From contig CALVDH010000014.1 of NCBI GenBank assembly GCA_944326235.1, forward strand, positions 1-64,000: a stretch of 64,000 nucleotides of DNA. Direction: 5' to 3'. This document shows, piece after piece, positions 35,169 through 42,844 of the stretch. Each line of letters begins with the position of its first letter. The first letter of the stretch is position 1. The stretch comes from an uncultured Bacteroidales bacterium (lineage in GTDB: Bacteria > Bacteroidota > Bacteroidia > Bacteroidales > UBA932). The notes beneath the pieces are model-generated. The model saw only the letters and a program-made list of their open reading frames with translations, did not search any database and was not told the DNA's origin. Made by a program: the position numbers and the translations under genes.

Positions 35169-37489
35169 TACTTTCTGGACGCGCCTCTGCGGGGCGAGGG
35201 CTTTTTCTCTCCGGCAGAGTCTATGATGGAACGGCACTGCTCCTCGGTAAGCGAGGCCGGGTCAGTACCGCGGGGTATCTTGTAGTTGGTCCCGGCATGC
35301 TTGATATACGGGCCGAAACGGCCGTTGAGCACATATATGTCCGCCTCCGGGAAGGCCTTGATATCCTTGTTCTTCTGCTGGGCCTCGTGCTCCTCGATAA
35401 GCTTGACGGCCGTCTCCAGGGTGATGGTGTAGGGGTCCTGGCCGCGCTTGAGCGAGACGTAGGCGGAGCCGTACTTGACGTACGGGCCGTACTTGCCCTT
35501 GGAACAGGTGATGGTCTGGCCGTTGTACTCGCCCAGAGTCCTGGGCAGCGCGAAGAGCCTGAGGGCATCCTCCAGCGACACCGACTCTATCAGCTGTCCC
35601 TTCTCCAGCCCGGTAATCCGCTTGTCCGGGTCATCGTCCTCACCTATCTGCACCACCGAGCCGTAACGGCCCATGCGGGCTATCACTGTCTTGCCGGTAG
35701 CGGGGTCCGTACCGAGGACCTTGCGGGACTTCATGGGGGCGCTCTCCTTCATGGTCTCCTCCACGCGGGCGTGGAAAGGCTTGTAGAAGTCGGCTACAGT
35801 CTTGTTCCACACCAGTTTGCCTGCCGCCACCCGGTCGAAGGCGGTCTCCACCTTGGCCGTGAAGCCGTAATCCATGATAGCGGGGAAGGTCTGCTCCAGG
35901 AAGTCCGTCACCAGGACTCCGATATCCTCGGGACAGAGGCGGCCCTTCTCCGAGCCGGTGGTCTCCTTTTTGGAAGTGGATGCGATGCTGTCTCCCTTGA
36001 GGGTAAGGACAGTCACCGACCGCTCCTCTCCCTTGCGGTCCTGCCGGATGATGTAGCCCCTCTGATGAAGGGTGGAGATGGTGGGAGCGTAGGTGGAGGG
36101 ACGTCCTATGCCCAGTTCCTCCATCTTCCTGACCAGCGAGGCCTCCGAATAGCGGGGAGGATGCACGGTGTATTTCTCCGAGGCGGTGATGCTGTCGCGG
36201 GACATTCCGTCTCCCACTGACAGGGGCGGGAGGATCTTCTCCTCGTCTCCCGCAGGCGCATCATCGTCGGTGGACTCTATATATACTTTAAGGAATCCGT
36301 CGAAAAGCACGGTGGAGCCGGTCACGTCGAAACGCTCCTGCATCCCGTCACCGGCTATGGTTATGTCCGTCTTCTCCAGACGGGCGTCAGCCATCTGGGA
36401 GGCAACGGTCCGCTTCCATATCAGGCTGTAGAGCTTCTTCTCGGCTGCCGTACCGGGTATGTCCGTGCTTGCAATATAGGTCGGACGGATGGCCTCGTGG
36501 GCCTCCTGAGCGCCTTTCACTCCGGTCTTGTACTGCCGGGCCTTGTGGTACTCCGCCCCGAAATTCTCCGTAATCCAGCCCTTGGCGGCGCCTATGGCCA
36601 GTTTCGAGAGTGTGGTGGAGTCGGTACGCATATAGGTGATGAATCCGGACTCGTACAGATGCTGCGCGATGGACATCGTCTGGCTCACCGAGAATCCGCA
36701 CTTGCGGGCGGCCTCCTGCTGGAGGGACGAGGTGGTGAAGGGGGGCGCCGGACATCTGGATATCTCCTTCTTATCCACCGAGGCCACGGTGAAACGGCTG
36801 CCGCGGCACCTTTCCAGGAATGCCTCGGCCTCCTCCCGGGTGTCGAAACGGCGGTCGAGTACTCCGAGGACCTTGGTCTTCTTTCCATTTTCAGGGACAA
36901 ATATGCCTTCTACGCGGAAATACGGCCTGGACTGGAACTCGGCGATCTCCCTCTCCCGCTCCACCACCAGGCGGAGGGCCACCGACTGCACGCGGCCGGC
37001 CGAGAGCGAGGGCTTTATCTTCTTCCACAGTATGGGCGAGAGCTCGAAGCCCACGATGCGGTCCAGCACCCTGCGGGCCTGCTGGGCCATGACCAGATTC
37101 ATGTCTACGTCGCGGGGCGTCTCTATGGCATGCAGTATCGCGTCCTTGGTAATCTCGTGGAACACTATGCGGCGGGTCTTTTCCGGCTGCAGGTCCAGGG
37201 TCTCCCTCAGATGCCAGGCTATCGCCTCTCCCTCGCGGTCCTCATCGGATGCGAGCCAGACTACGGAAGCCTTGTCCGAAGCGGCCTTCAGCTCGGACAC
37301 CACTTTCTTCTTGTCAGGGGACACCTCGTACTGCGGAATGAAGCCGTGCTCAATGTCTATACCCAGATTTTTCTTGGCCAGATCACGGATGTGACCGTAG
37401 CTCGAACGCACTGTATATTCCTTTCCCAATATCTTTTCGATGGTCTTCGCCTTAGCCGGCGACTCTACGATTACTAAATTCTCTACCAT
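35168..37489 (-). CDS. topA: DNA topoisomerase I
   Basis: A 773-aa type IA topoisomerase that relaxes negative supercoils. The TOPRIM domain opens the protein (VIVESPAKAKTIEKILG, ASDEDREGEAIAWHL), the catalytic Tyr is in GFITYMRTDSTTLS, and the C-terminal part consists of glycine-rich repeats (SKGKYGPYVKYG, NGRFGPYIKHAGTNYKIPRG) in place of Cys4 zinc fingers, as usual in Bacteroidota. It diverges from the PBP1A gene with 67 bp between them and is followed by the Lrp regulator in the same unit. Confidence 0.97.
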   Translation of the reverse strand: MVENLVIVESPAKAKTIEKILGKEYTVRSSYGHIRDLAKKNLGIDIEHGFIPQYEVSPDKKKVVSELKAASDKASVVWLASDEDREGEAIAWHLRETLDLQPEKTRRIVFHEITKDAILHAIETPRDVDMNLVMAQQARRVLDRIVGFELSPILWKKIKPSLSAGRVQSVALRLVVEREREIAEFQSRPYFRVEGIFVPENGKKTKVLGVLDRRFDTREEAEAFLERCRGSRFTVASVDKKEISRCPAPPFTTSSLQQEAARKCGFSVSQTMSIAQHLYESGFITYMRTDSTTLSKLAIGAAKGWITENFGAEYHKARQYKTGVKGAQEAHEAIRPTYIASTDIPGTAAEKKLYSLIWKRTVASQMADARLEKTDITIAGDGMQERFDVTGSTVLFDGFLKVYIESTDDDAPAGDEEKILPPLSVGDGMSRDSITASEKYTVHPPRYSEASLVRKMEELGIGRPSTYAPTISTLHQRGYIIRQDRKGEERSVTVLTLKGDSIASTSKKETTGSEKGRLCPEDIGVLVTDFLEQTFPAIMDYGFTAKVETAFDRVAAGKLVWNKTVADFYKPFHARVEETMKESAPMKSRKVLGTDPATGKTVIARMGRYGSVVQIGEDDDPDKRITGLEKGQLIESVSLEDALRLFALPRTLGEYNGQTITCSKGKYGPYVKYGSAYVSLKRGQDPYTITLETAVKLIEEHEAQQKNKDIKAFPEADIYVLNGRFGPYIKHAGTNYKIPRGTDPASLTEEQCRSIIDSAGEKKPSPRRGASRK

Positions 37490-37506
37490 ATCTCCGTTGA
37501 ATGAAG

Positions 37507-37536
37507 TTGCAAAGTAAAGGATATTTTCTAACTTCG
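37507..37536 (+). promoter_or_regulatory. Promoter of the PBP1A gene (divergent with topA)
   Basis: TTG 37507-37509, a 19-bp spacer and TAACTTCG 37529-37536 (one mismatch to TAnnTTTG) precede the ATG at 37557. On the minus strand TTACTTTG (37510-37517) is a one-mismatch -7 candidate for topA, so the two promoters overlap. Confidence 0.5.
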
Positions 37537-37556
37537 CATGAATTTATTTTGCAAAA

Positions 37557-39917
37557 ATGAAAGAGAAAACGAAGAGAAAATTAATAATCGCTATCTGGTG
37601 CGTAGTGTTCATTCCCGTCGGAGCACTTCTGCTTTTTGTCACCGGAGTGGGTCTGTTCGCGGAGATTCCGTCCTTCGAGGAGCTGGAGAATCCGAAGACT
37701 TACCTGGCCACCGAGCTCATCTCCGAAGACGGGAAACTGATAGGAACCTACCATATAGAGAACCGCACGCACGTAGGATACAACGAGCTGTCCCCCTATA
37801 TCGTATCCGCCGCCATAGCCACCGAGGACGTCCGCTTCTACAATCACTGCGGCATCGACTTCCGCAGCCTGGCCAGGGTCGGGGTCAAGACCATCCTCCT
37901 GGGCAATGCCCGCTCCGGCGGAGGCGGCAGCACCATCACCCAGCAGCTGGCCAAGACCCTCTTCCCCAGGGAGGAGGCCACCGGCAAATTCCCCGGCGAA
38001 GCAGCGTTCAAGCTGGTGGTCAGCAAGTTCAAGGAATGGATAACGGCCGTCAAGCTCGAGCGCAACTACACCAAGGACGAGATCATGGCCATGTACATGA
38101 ACGCCATCTTCTTCGGCAGCAACTCCTACGGCATCAAGGCAGCGGCCAATACCTTCTTTAATAAGGAGCCCTCGGAGCTCAACCTCCAGGAGAGCGCGGT
38201 CCTGGTCGGAGCAGTAAACAAGCCTACCCGCTTCAACCCCGTGCTCAACTACGACCGCTCCATCGCCCGCCGCAACCACGTCATCAGCCAGATGAGCAAG
38301 TACGGCTTCATCGCCCAGGCCGACGCGGACTCCCTGATGGCCCTGCCCATAGTGCTGGATTACAACCAGCAGGACCACAACACCAGCCTGGCTCCCTACT
38401 TCCGCGACATGCTCCGCAAGTACATGAGCGCGTCTGAGCCCGTAAGGAAGAACTACTACTTCGTGGAGGACTACAACGCGGACCTGGACCTGTGGGAGAA
38501 CGACCCCCTCTACGGCTGGCTCAACAAGAACTTCAAGCCCGACGGCAGCTGCTACAGCCTGGACAAGGACGGACTCACCATCTACACCACCATCAACTCC
38601 ACCATGCAGCGCTACGCCGAGGAAGCCGTGAGACAGCACCTGAGCACCGACCTGCAGCCGGCATTTTTCGAAGACCTGGCGGACAACCCCAACCCTCCTT
38701 TCGCCAAGGAAGTGCCCCTCGATCTGACCGAGACCGTCATGGCCCAGGCCCGCCGATGGAGCGACCGGTACAGGGAGATGCGTGCCGACGGAGCCTCCGA
38801 GAAGGAGATAGACCGCGTCTTCCGCGAGGAGAAAACCGAGATGAGGGTCTTCTCGTGGAGAGAACCCGGATACATCGACACCGTCATGACACCGGACGAC
38901 TCCATCCGCTACTACAAGTCCATCCTGAGAGCCTCGCTGATAGCCATGGAACCCTCCACCGGCCACATCAAGGCCTATATCGGAGGCCCCGAGTACCGCT
39001 ATTTCAAATACGACAACGCCCGCCAGGGCAAGCGTCAGGTCGGCTCGACCATCAAGCCATTCCTCTATACCCTGGCCATGCAGGAGGGCTACTACCCCTG
39101 CGACAAGGTGCTGAACGTGCCCCAGACCTTCGTACTTGCCGACACCACCTGGACCCCCGAGAGCGAGGACCGCATAGAATTCATCGGCAAGGAGGTAACC
39201 CTCAAGTGGGGACTCACGCGGAGCAGCAACAACATCTCCGCCTACCTCATGCGCCAGTTCGGCCCCACCGCCATGGTCGAGATGTGCCGTAAGCTGGGCA
39301 TCACCTCCTATCTTGCCCCCTACCCCTCGCTGTGTCTCGGACCGGCCGACATCACCCTGCTGGAGATGGTGGGCGCATACAACACCTATCCAGGCCGCGG
39401 AGTACACGTGGACCCCGCATTCGTGACCCGCATAGAGGACAGCGAGGGCAATGTGCTGGGCACATTCAGTCCCCGCAAGCGGGAAGCCATAAGCGAGGCG
39501 ACCGCCTACCTGATGGTCAATCTCATGGAAGGTGTCGTCAATGAGGGCTCCGGAGCCCGTCTGCGCTGGCGTTACGGCCTCGAAGGGCCCGTGGCCGGCA
39601 AGACAGGCACCACCAACGACAAGTCTGACGGATGGTTCATCGGCTATACCCCCAACCTGACCGCAGGTGTCTGGGTAGGAGCCGAGGACCGCCAGGTACA
39701 CTTCGAAAGTATGTCCCTGGGACAGGGTGCCAACACCGCCCTGCCCATCTGGGGACTGTTCATGCAGAAGGTCCTTTCCGACGGCACTCTGGGAGTTACG
39801 TCGGCGGACCGCTTCATAGCTCCTCCCGGAGTGCATTTCAACACCGACTGCGACGGAAGTGACGGGGACACGGTGGAGGACACGCACCAGGATGAGAATT
39901 CTTTCTTCAATATGTAA
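37557..39917 (+). CDS. mrcA: Penicillin-binding protein 1A (bifunctional transglycosylase/transpeptidase)
   Basis: A 786-aa inner-membrane protein that polymerises and crosslinks peptidoglycan in the periplasm. It has one N-terminal membrane anchor (about 8-30). The GT51 domain carries the catalytic Glu in ATEDVRFYNHCGID and the GGGGSTITQQLAKTLF motif. The transpeptidase domain has SxxK as GSTIKPF, SxN as SSNN and KTG as AGKTGTTND. The tail (DGDTVEDTHQDENSFFNM) is acidic. Length is usual. It heads a block with ddl and prmC. Confidence 0.96.
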   Translation: MKEKTKRKLIIAIWCVVFIPVGALLLFVTGVGLFAEIPSFEELENPKTYLATELISEDGKLIGTYHIENRTHVGYNELSPYIVSAAIATEDVRFYNHCGIDFRSLARVGVKTILLGNARSGGGGSTITQQLAKTLFPREEATGKFPGEAAFKLVVSKFKEWITAVKLERNYTKDEIMAMYMNAIFFGSNSYGIKAAANTFFNKEPSELNLQESAVLVGAVNKPTRFNPVLNYDRSIARRNHVISQMSKYGFIAQADADSLMALPIVLDYNQQDHNTSLAPYFRDMLRKYMSASEPVRKNYYFVEDYNADLDLWENDPLYGWLNKNFKPDGSCYSLDKDGLTIYTTINSTMQRYAEEAVRQHLSTDLQPAFFEDLADNPNPPFAKEVPLDLTETVMAQARRWSDRYREMRADGASEKEIDRVFREEKTEMRVFSWREPGYIDTVMTPDDSIRYYKSILRASLIAMEPSTGHIKAYIGGPEYRYFKYDNARQGKRQVGSTIKPFLYTLAMQEGYYPCDKVLNVPQTFVLADTTWTPESEDRIEFIGKEVTLKWGLTRSSNNISAYLMRQFGPTAMVEMCRKLGITSYLAPYPSLCLGPADITLLEMVGAYNTYPGRGVHVDPAFVTRIEDSEGNVLGTFSPRKREAISEATAYLMVNLMEGVVNEGSGARLRWRYGLEGPVAGKTGTTNDKSDGWFIGYTPNLTAGVWVGAEDRQVHFESMSLGQGANTALPIWGLFMQKVLSDGTLGVTSADRFIAPPGVHFNTDCDGSDGDTVEDTHQDENSFFNM

Positions 39918-39939
39918 CCATTAACCTTCACACCGCACT

Positions 39940-40950
39940 ATGAGACCTGTTAAGGAACAGATTCTGGCTGTAGTATACGGAGGCTACTCCTCTGAATTCG
40001 AAATCTCCGTAAAGAGCGGCAGGAGCGTGGCCCGATGGCTCCGCAACGCCGGCCGCAATGTCCATGAGGTAATCATTTCCCGCGAGGGATGGTGGGCTCT
40101 GACCCTGTCCCCGGAGGGAAAGGAACGGCAATGGCCGATTGACCGCAACGACTTCTCCTTCACCCCCGGAGACGGGAAGAAGGTAACATTCGACAAAGTA
40201 TTCATCGCCGTCCACGGGGATCCGGGCGAGAACGGCCGCCTGCAGGCCTATTTCGAGATGCTCGGCATCACTTTCTCCGGATGCTCCTCCCTGTGCGCCG
40301 CCATCGCGTTCGACAAGTACGCATGCAAGTCCTATCTCAGGGACAGCAGGGCGAACCTGGGCAGGGACATCCTGCTGCGCCGCGGAGACCCGTACAGCCC
40401 CGCCGAGATCAAGGCCAGGACCGGACTGCCGGCCTTCGTCAAGCCCTGCGGAGGAGGCTCCAGTTTCGGAGTCAGCAAGATACACCGCATCGAAGAACTG
40501 GATGCGGCACTCCGCACTGCCTTCGCCGAGAGCGACACCGTCATAGTGGAGCAGTGCCTGTACGGCAGGGAGATAGACTGCGCCGTGTTCGAGGACGTCT
40601 ACGGACCGCGTGCCCTTCCCCTGATAGAGATCATACCCCGCCGGGAATTCTTCGACTACGACGCCAAGTACAACGGTGCCAGCAGCGAGATCTGCCCCGC
40701 CCCTCTGCCTGAGGAGGACAGGGTCAGAATCCAGAACGAGGCCGTCATGATATACCACCGCCTGGGCTGCTCGGGACTGGTGAGGATGGATTTCATCTAC
40801 GGACCGGACAACAGGCCCTACTTCCTGGAAGTCAACCCCAATCCAGGCATGACCGAGTCCAGCCTGGTGCCTCAGATGGTCAGGGCGGCCGGCATGACCA
40901 TGGAAGAGTTCCTTGCCCGGCTTATGGACCTCGCCGGGGAGAAGAAATAG
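39940..40950 (+). CDS. ddl: D-alanine--D-alanine ligase
   Basis: A 336-aa cytosolic ATP-grasp enzyme joining two D-Ala for peptidoglycan precursors. It shows VVYGGYSSEFEISVKSG at the N terminus, the second-domain FVKPCGGGSSFGVSKI (about 165) and the Mg-binding end DFIYGPDNRPYFLEVNPNPG with EVNPNPGMTESS (about 287). It follows the PBP1A gene by 22 bp and precedes prmC by 3 bp. Confidence 0.96.
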   Translation: MRPVKEQILAVVYGGYSSEFEISVKSGRSVARWLRNAGRNVHEVIISREGWWALTLSPEGKERQWPIDRNDFSFTPGDGKKVTFDKVFIAVHGDPGENGRLQAYFEMLGITFSGCSSLCAAIAFDKYACKSYLRDSRANLGRDILLRRGDPYSPAEIKARTGLPAFVKPCGGGSSFGVSKIHRIEELDAALRTAFAESDTVIVEQCLYGREIDCAVFEDVYGPRALPLIEIIPRREFFDYDAKYNGASSEICPAPLPEEDRVRIQNEAVMIYHRLGCSGLVRMDFIYGPDNRPYFLEVNPNPGMTESSLVPQMVRAAGMTMEEFLARLMDLAGEKK

Positions 40951-40953
40951 CCC

Positions 40954-41865
40954 ATGACCCGGAAAGAATTTGTCACCAGAGCCACTGAAAGCCTCTCCGG
41001 ACAGTATTCCCCCGGTGAGGCCAAGGCCATATCCATACGCATACTCTCCCATTTCCTGGGACTCTCCGAATACGAATACTCCGTAGAGCCCAACGTGATA
41101 ATCCCCAGACCGGACCTGGTCCGTATACAGGAAGCCCTGGACGAGCTGGCGGCCGACAGGCCGGTGCAGTATGTCATCGGAGAGGAGAGTTTCGAGGGAC
41201 ATGTCTTCAAGGTCAATGAGTCGGTACTCATTCCCCGCCCCGAGACAGCCCAGCTCTGCCGCCTCGCCGCTGCCGCCCTCCGCAGTTCCGGGGAGGTGCG
41301 GGAGCCCCGCATACTGGATGCGGGAACCGGCTCGGGCTGTATCGCATGGACCCTCGCGGCAGCCTTCCCCAAGGCAACCGTCCTGGCCTTCGACTTGAGC
41401 GTGGCCGCCCTGGAGACAGCCCGCAACCAGAAAGTCTGGCTGGACGAGGCCGGACGTCAGCCGGTGCCGGAGCCCCCGGTATTTTTCCGTGCCGACATCC
41501 TCGAGGGGCCTCCGGGAGAGAAAGACGGCGCGGACCTGCCCAATCTCGAGGAACTGGACCTGCTGATATCCAATCCCCCCTACGTCTGCGAGTCCGAGAA
41601 AGACTTCATGGCCCCCAACGTGCTGGATTACGAGCCGGATGAGGCGCTGTTCGTTCCGGACAGCGATCCCCTGCGCTTCTACAGGGCCCTGGCGGGATGG
41701 GCCGAGGCCCTGGTCCGGATGGGAGGGCAGTGTTTCTTCGAGATCAACGAGGCCTTCGGACCCCAGGTCAGGGAACTCTTCGAGAGCCGCGGTTTCAGCG
41801 ACGTGGAGATACTTCAGGACTTCCACGGCAAAGACAGGTTTGTTACTTTCACAAAATGGTTTTAA
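40954..41865 (+). CDS. prmC: Peptide chain release factor N5-glutamine methyltransferase
   Basis: A 303-aa cytosolic SAM-dependent enzyme that methylates the GGQ glutamine of release factors. It has the PrmC helical N-terminal domain with YVIGEESFEGHVF, then SVLIPRPETAQL, the SAM motif ILDAGTGSGCIAWTLA (about 113) and the catalytic NPPY in LLISNPPYVCESE. Its last codons overlap the promoter of the signalling cassette that follows. Confidence 0.95.
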   Translation: MTRKEFVTRATESLSGQYSPGEAKAISIRILSHFLGLSEYEYSVEPNVIIPRPDLVRIQEALDELAADRPVQYVIGEESFEGHVFKVNESVLIPRPETAQLCRLAAAALRSSGEVREPRILDAGTGSGCIAWTLAAAFPKATVLAFDLSVAALETARNQKVWLDEAGRQPVPEPPVFFRADILEGPPGEKDGADLPNLEELDLLISNPPYVCESEKDFMAPNVLDYEPDEALFVPDSDPLRFYRALAGWAEALVRMGGQCFFEINEAFGPQVRELFESRGFSDVEILQDFHGKDRFVTFTKWF

Positions 41866-41870
41866 CTTTG
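41840..41870 (+). promoter_or_regulatory. Promoter of the partner-switching cassette, nearly leaderless
   Basis: TTG 41840-41842, exactly 20 bp, then TAACTTTG 41863-41870. The ATG at 41876 is only 5 bases past the box. The promoter lies mostly within the end of prmC and marks a transcription unit of three genes. Confidence 0.8.
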
Positions 41871-41875
41871 TGGGG

Positions 41876-42844
41876 ATGGGAAAACTCCGTTTCATATCGG
41901 CCGCAGCCCTGCTGCTGGTGTGCATGTCCTTCCGTCCTGCCTCGGCGCAGCAGAAGGACACCGTCACCGTCATGCTCCAGTGGCTGCCCCAGTGCCAGTT
42001 CGCCGGCATGATCATGGCCTACTGGAACGGCTTCTACGAGGAGGCGGGACTTGAGGTGGAGCTCTATTACGGCACTGAGTCCTATTCCAGCACCGACGCT
42101 CTCAAGGACGGCTCCGCCGACATCATCACGACCATGCTCGTGGATGCCCTGATAGTCCGCGACATGGGCACCCCCATAGTCAATATACTCCAGACCTCGG
42201 AGACCAACTCCACCATGATCATATCCCACACCCCCGTCAGACAGGCCAAGGATCTCAACGGCATGCGTATCGGACGGTGGACCAGCGGGTTCTTCGACAC
42301 CGCCCTGTGCTACACCTACTACAACTCCCTGAATGTGGAGTGGATTCCATTCCTATCCAACATCTATCCTTTCGCCGCAGGGGCGGTGGACGCCATGGTA
42401 GCCACCGAATACAACGAGTACTACCAGATCCTGATGGCCGGCATAGATGTCAGTGAGAACAATATCATCTACCTCCGGGACGAGGGATTCGACATCCAGG
42501 AGGACGGGGTCTACACCACCGAGGAGTACTACAGTTCCCACAGGGACATAGTGGAGCGCTTCGTCGGGGCCACCCGCCGGGGATGGGACTGGGTCCGCAG
42601 GCCCGAGAACTTCCTCGAGACCGTAAACACCATAGTGGACATCATGAGGAATGACAACATCCCTTCCAGTGTAACCAACCAGACATACATGCTCCGGACC
42701 GTCCTGAAACTCCAGCAGGGCAGGGACGGCAAGGAGGTCCCGTTCCACCTGGACAAGTCCCGCTTCGACTCCGCGGTCAGGATGCTGCTGGAGAACAATC
42801 TCATTCTCTCACCCGTTGAATATTCCGATTTCGTAAGGCCATGA
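41876..42844 (+). CDS. Orphan periplasmic substrate-binding protein (NMT1/THI5-like)
   Basis: A 322-aa exported protein (signal ends near FRPASAQ, no lipobox) of the SsuA/THI5 type II binding-protein fold: VTVMLQWLPQCQFAGMIMAY at the start, GSADIITTMLVDALIVRD (about 80), LNGMRIGRW (about 125) and GAVDAMVATEYNEYYQ (about 170). Relatives bind thiamine precursors or aromatic and sulfonate compounds for ABC importers, but no permease or ATPase is nearby. The stop overlaps the start of the sensor-phosphatase (ATGA), so it probably presents a ligand to that sensor. The start is set by the promoter. Confidence 0.88.
   Translation: MGKLRFISAAALLLVCMSFRPASAQQKDTVTVMLQWLPQCQFAGMIMAYWNGFYEEAGLEVELYYGTESYSSTDALKDGSADIITTMLVDALIVRDMGTPIVNILQTSETNSTMIISHTPVRQAKDLNGMRIGRWTSGFFDTALCYTYYNSLNVEWIPFLSNIYPFAAGAVDAMVATEYNEYYQILMAGIDVSENNIIYLRDEGFDIQEDGVYTTEEYYSSHRDIVERFVGATRRGWDWVRRPENFLETVNTIVDIMRNDNIPSSVTNQTYMLRTVLKLQQGRDGKEVPFHLDKSRFDSAVRMLLENNLILSPVEYSDFVRP

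Noticed and set aside
41876-42844. The binding protein could be part of a thiamine or sulfonate ABC importer.
   Set aside because: No permease or ATPase gene lies on either side, and its stop codon overlaps the start of a signalling gene.
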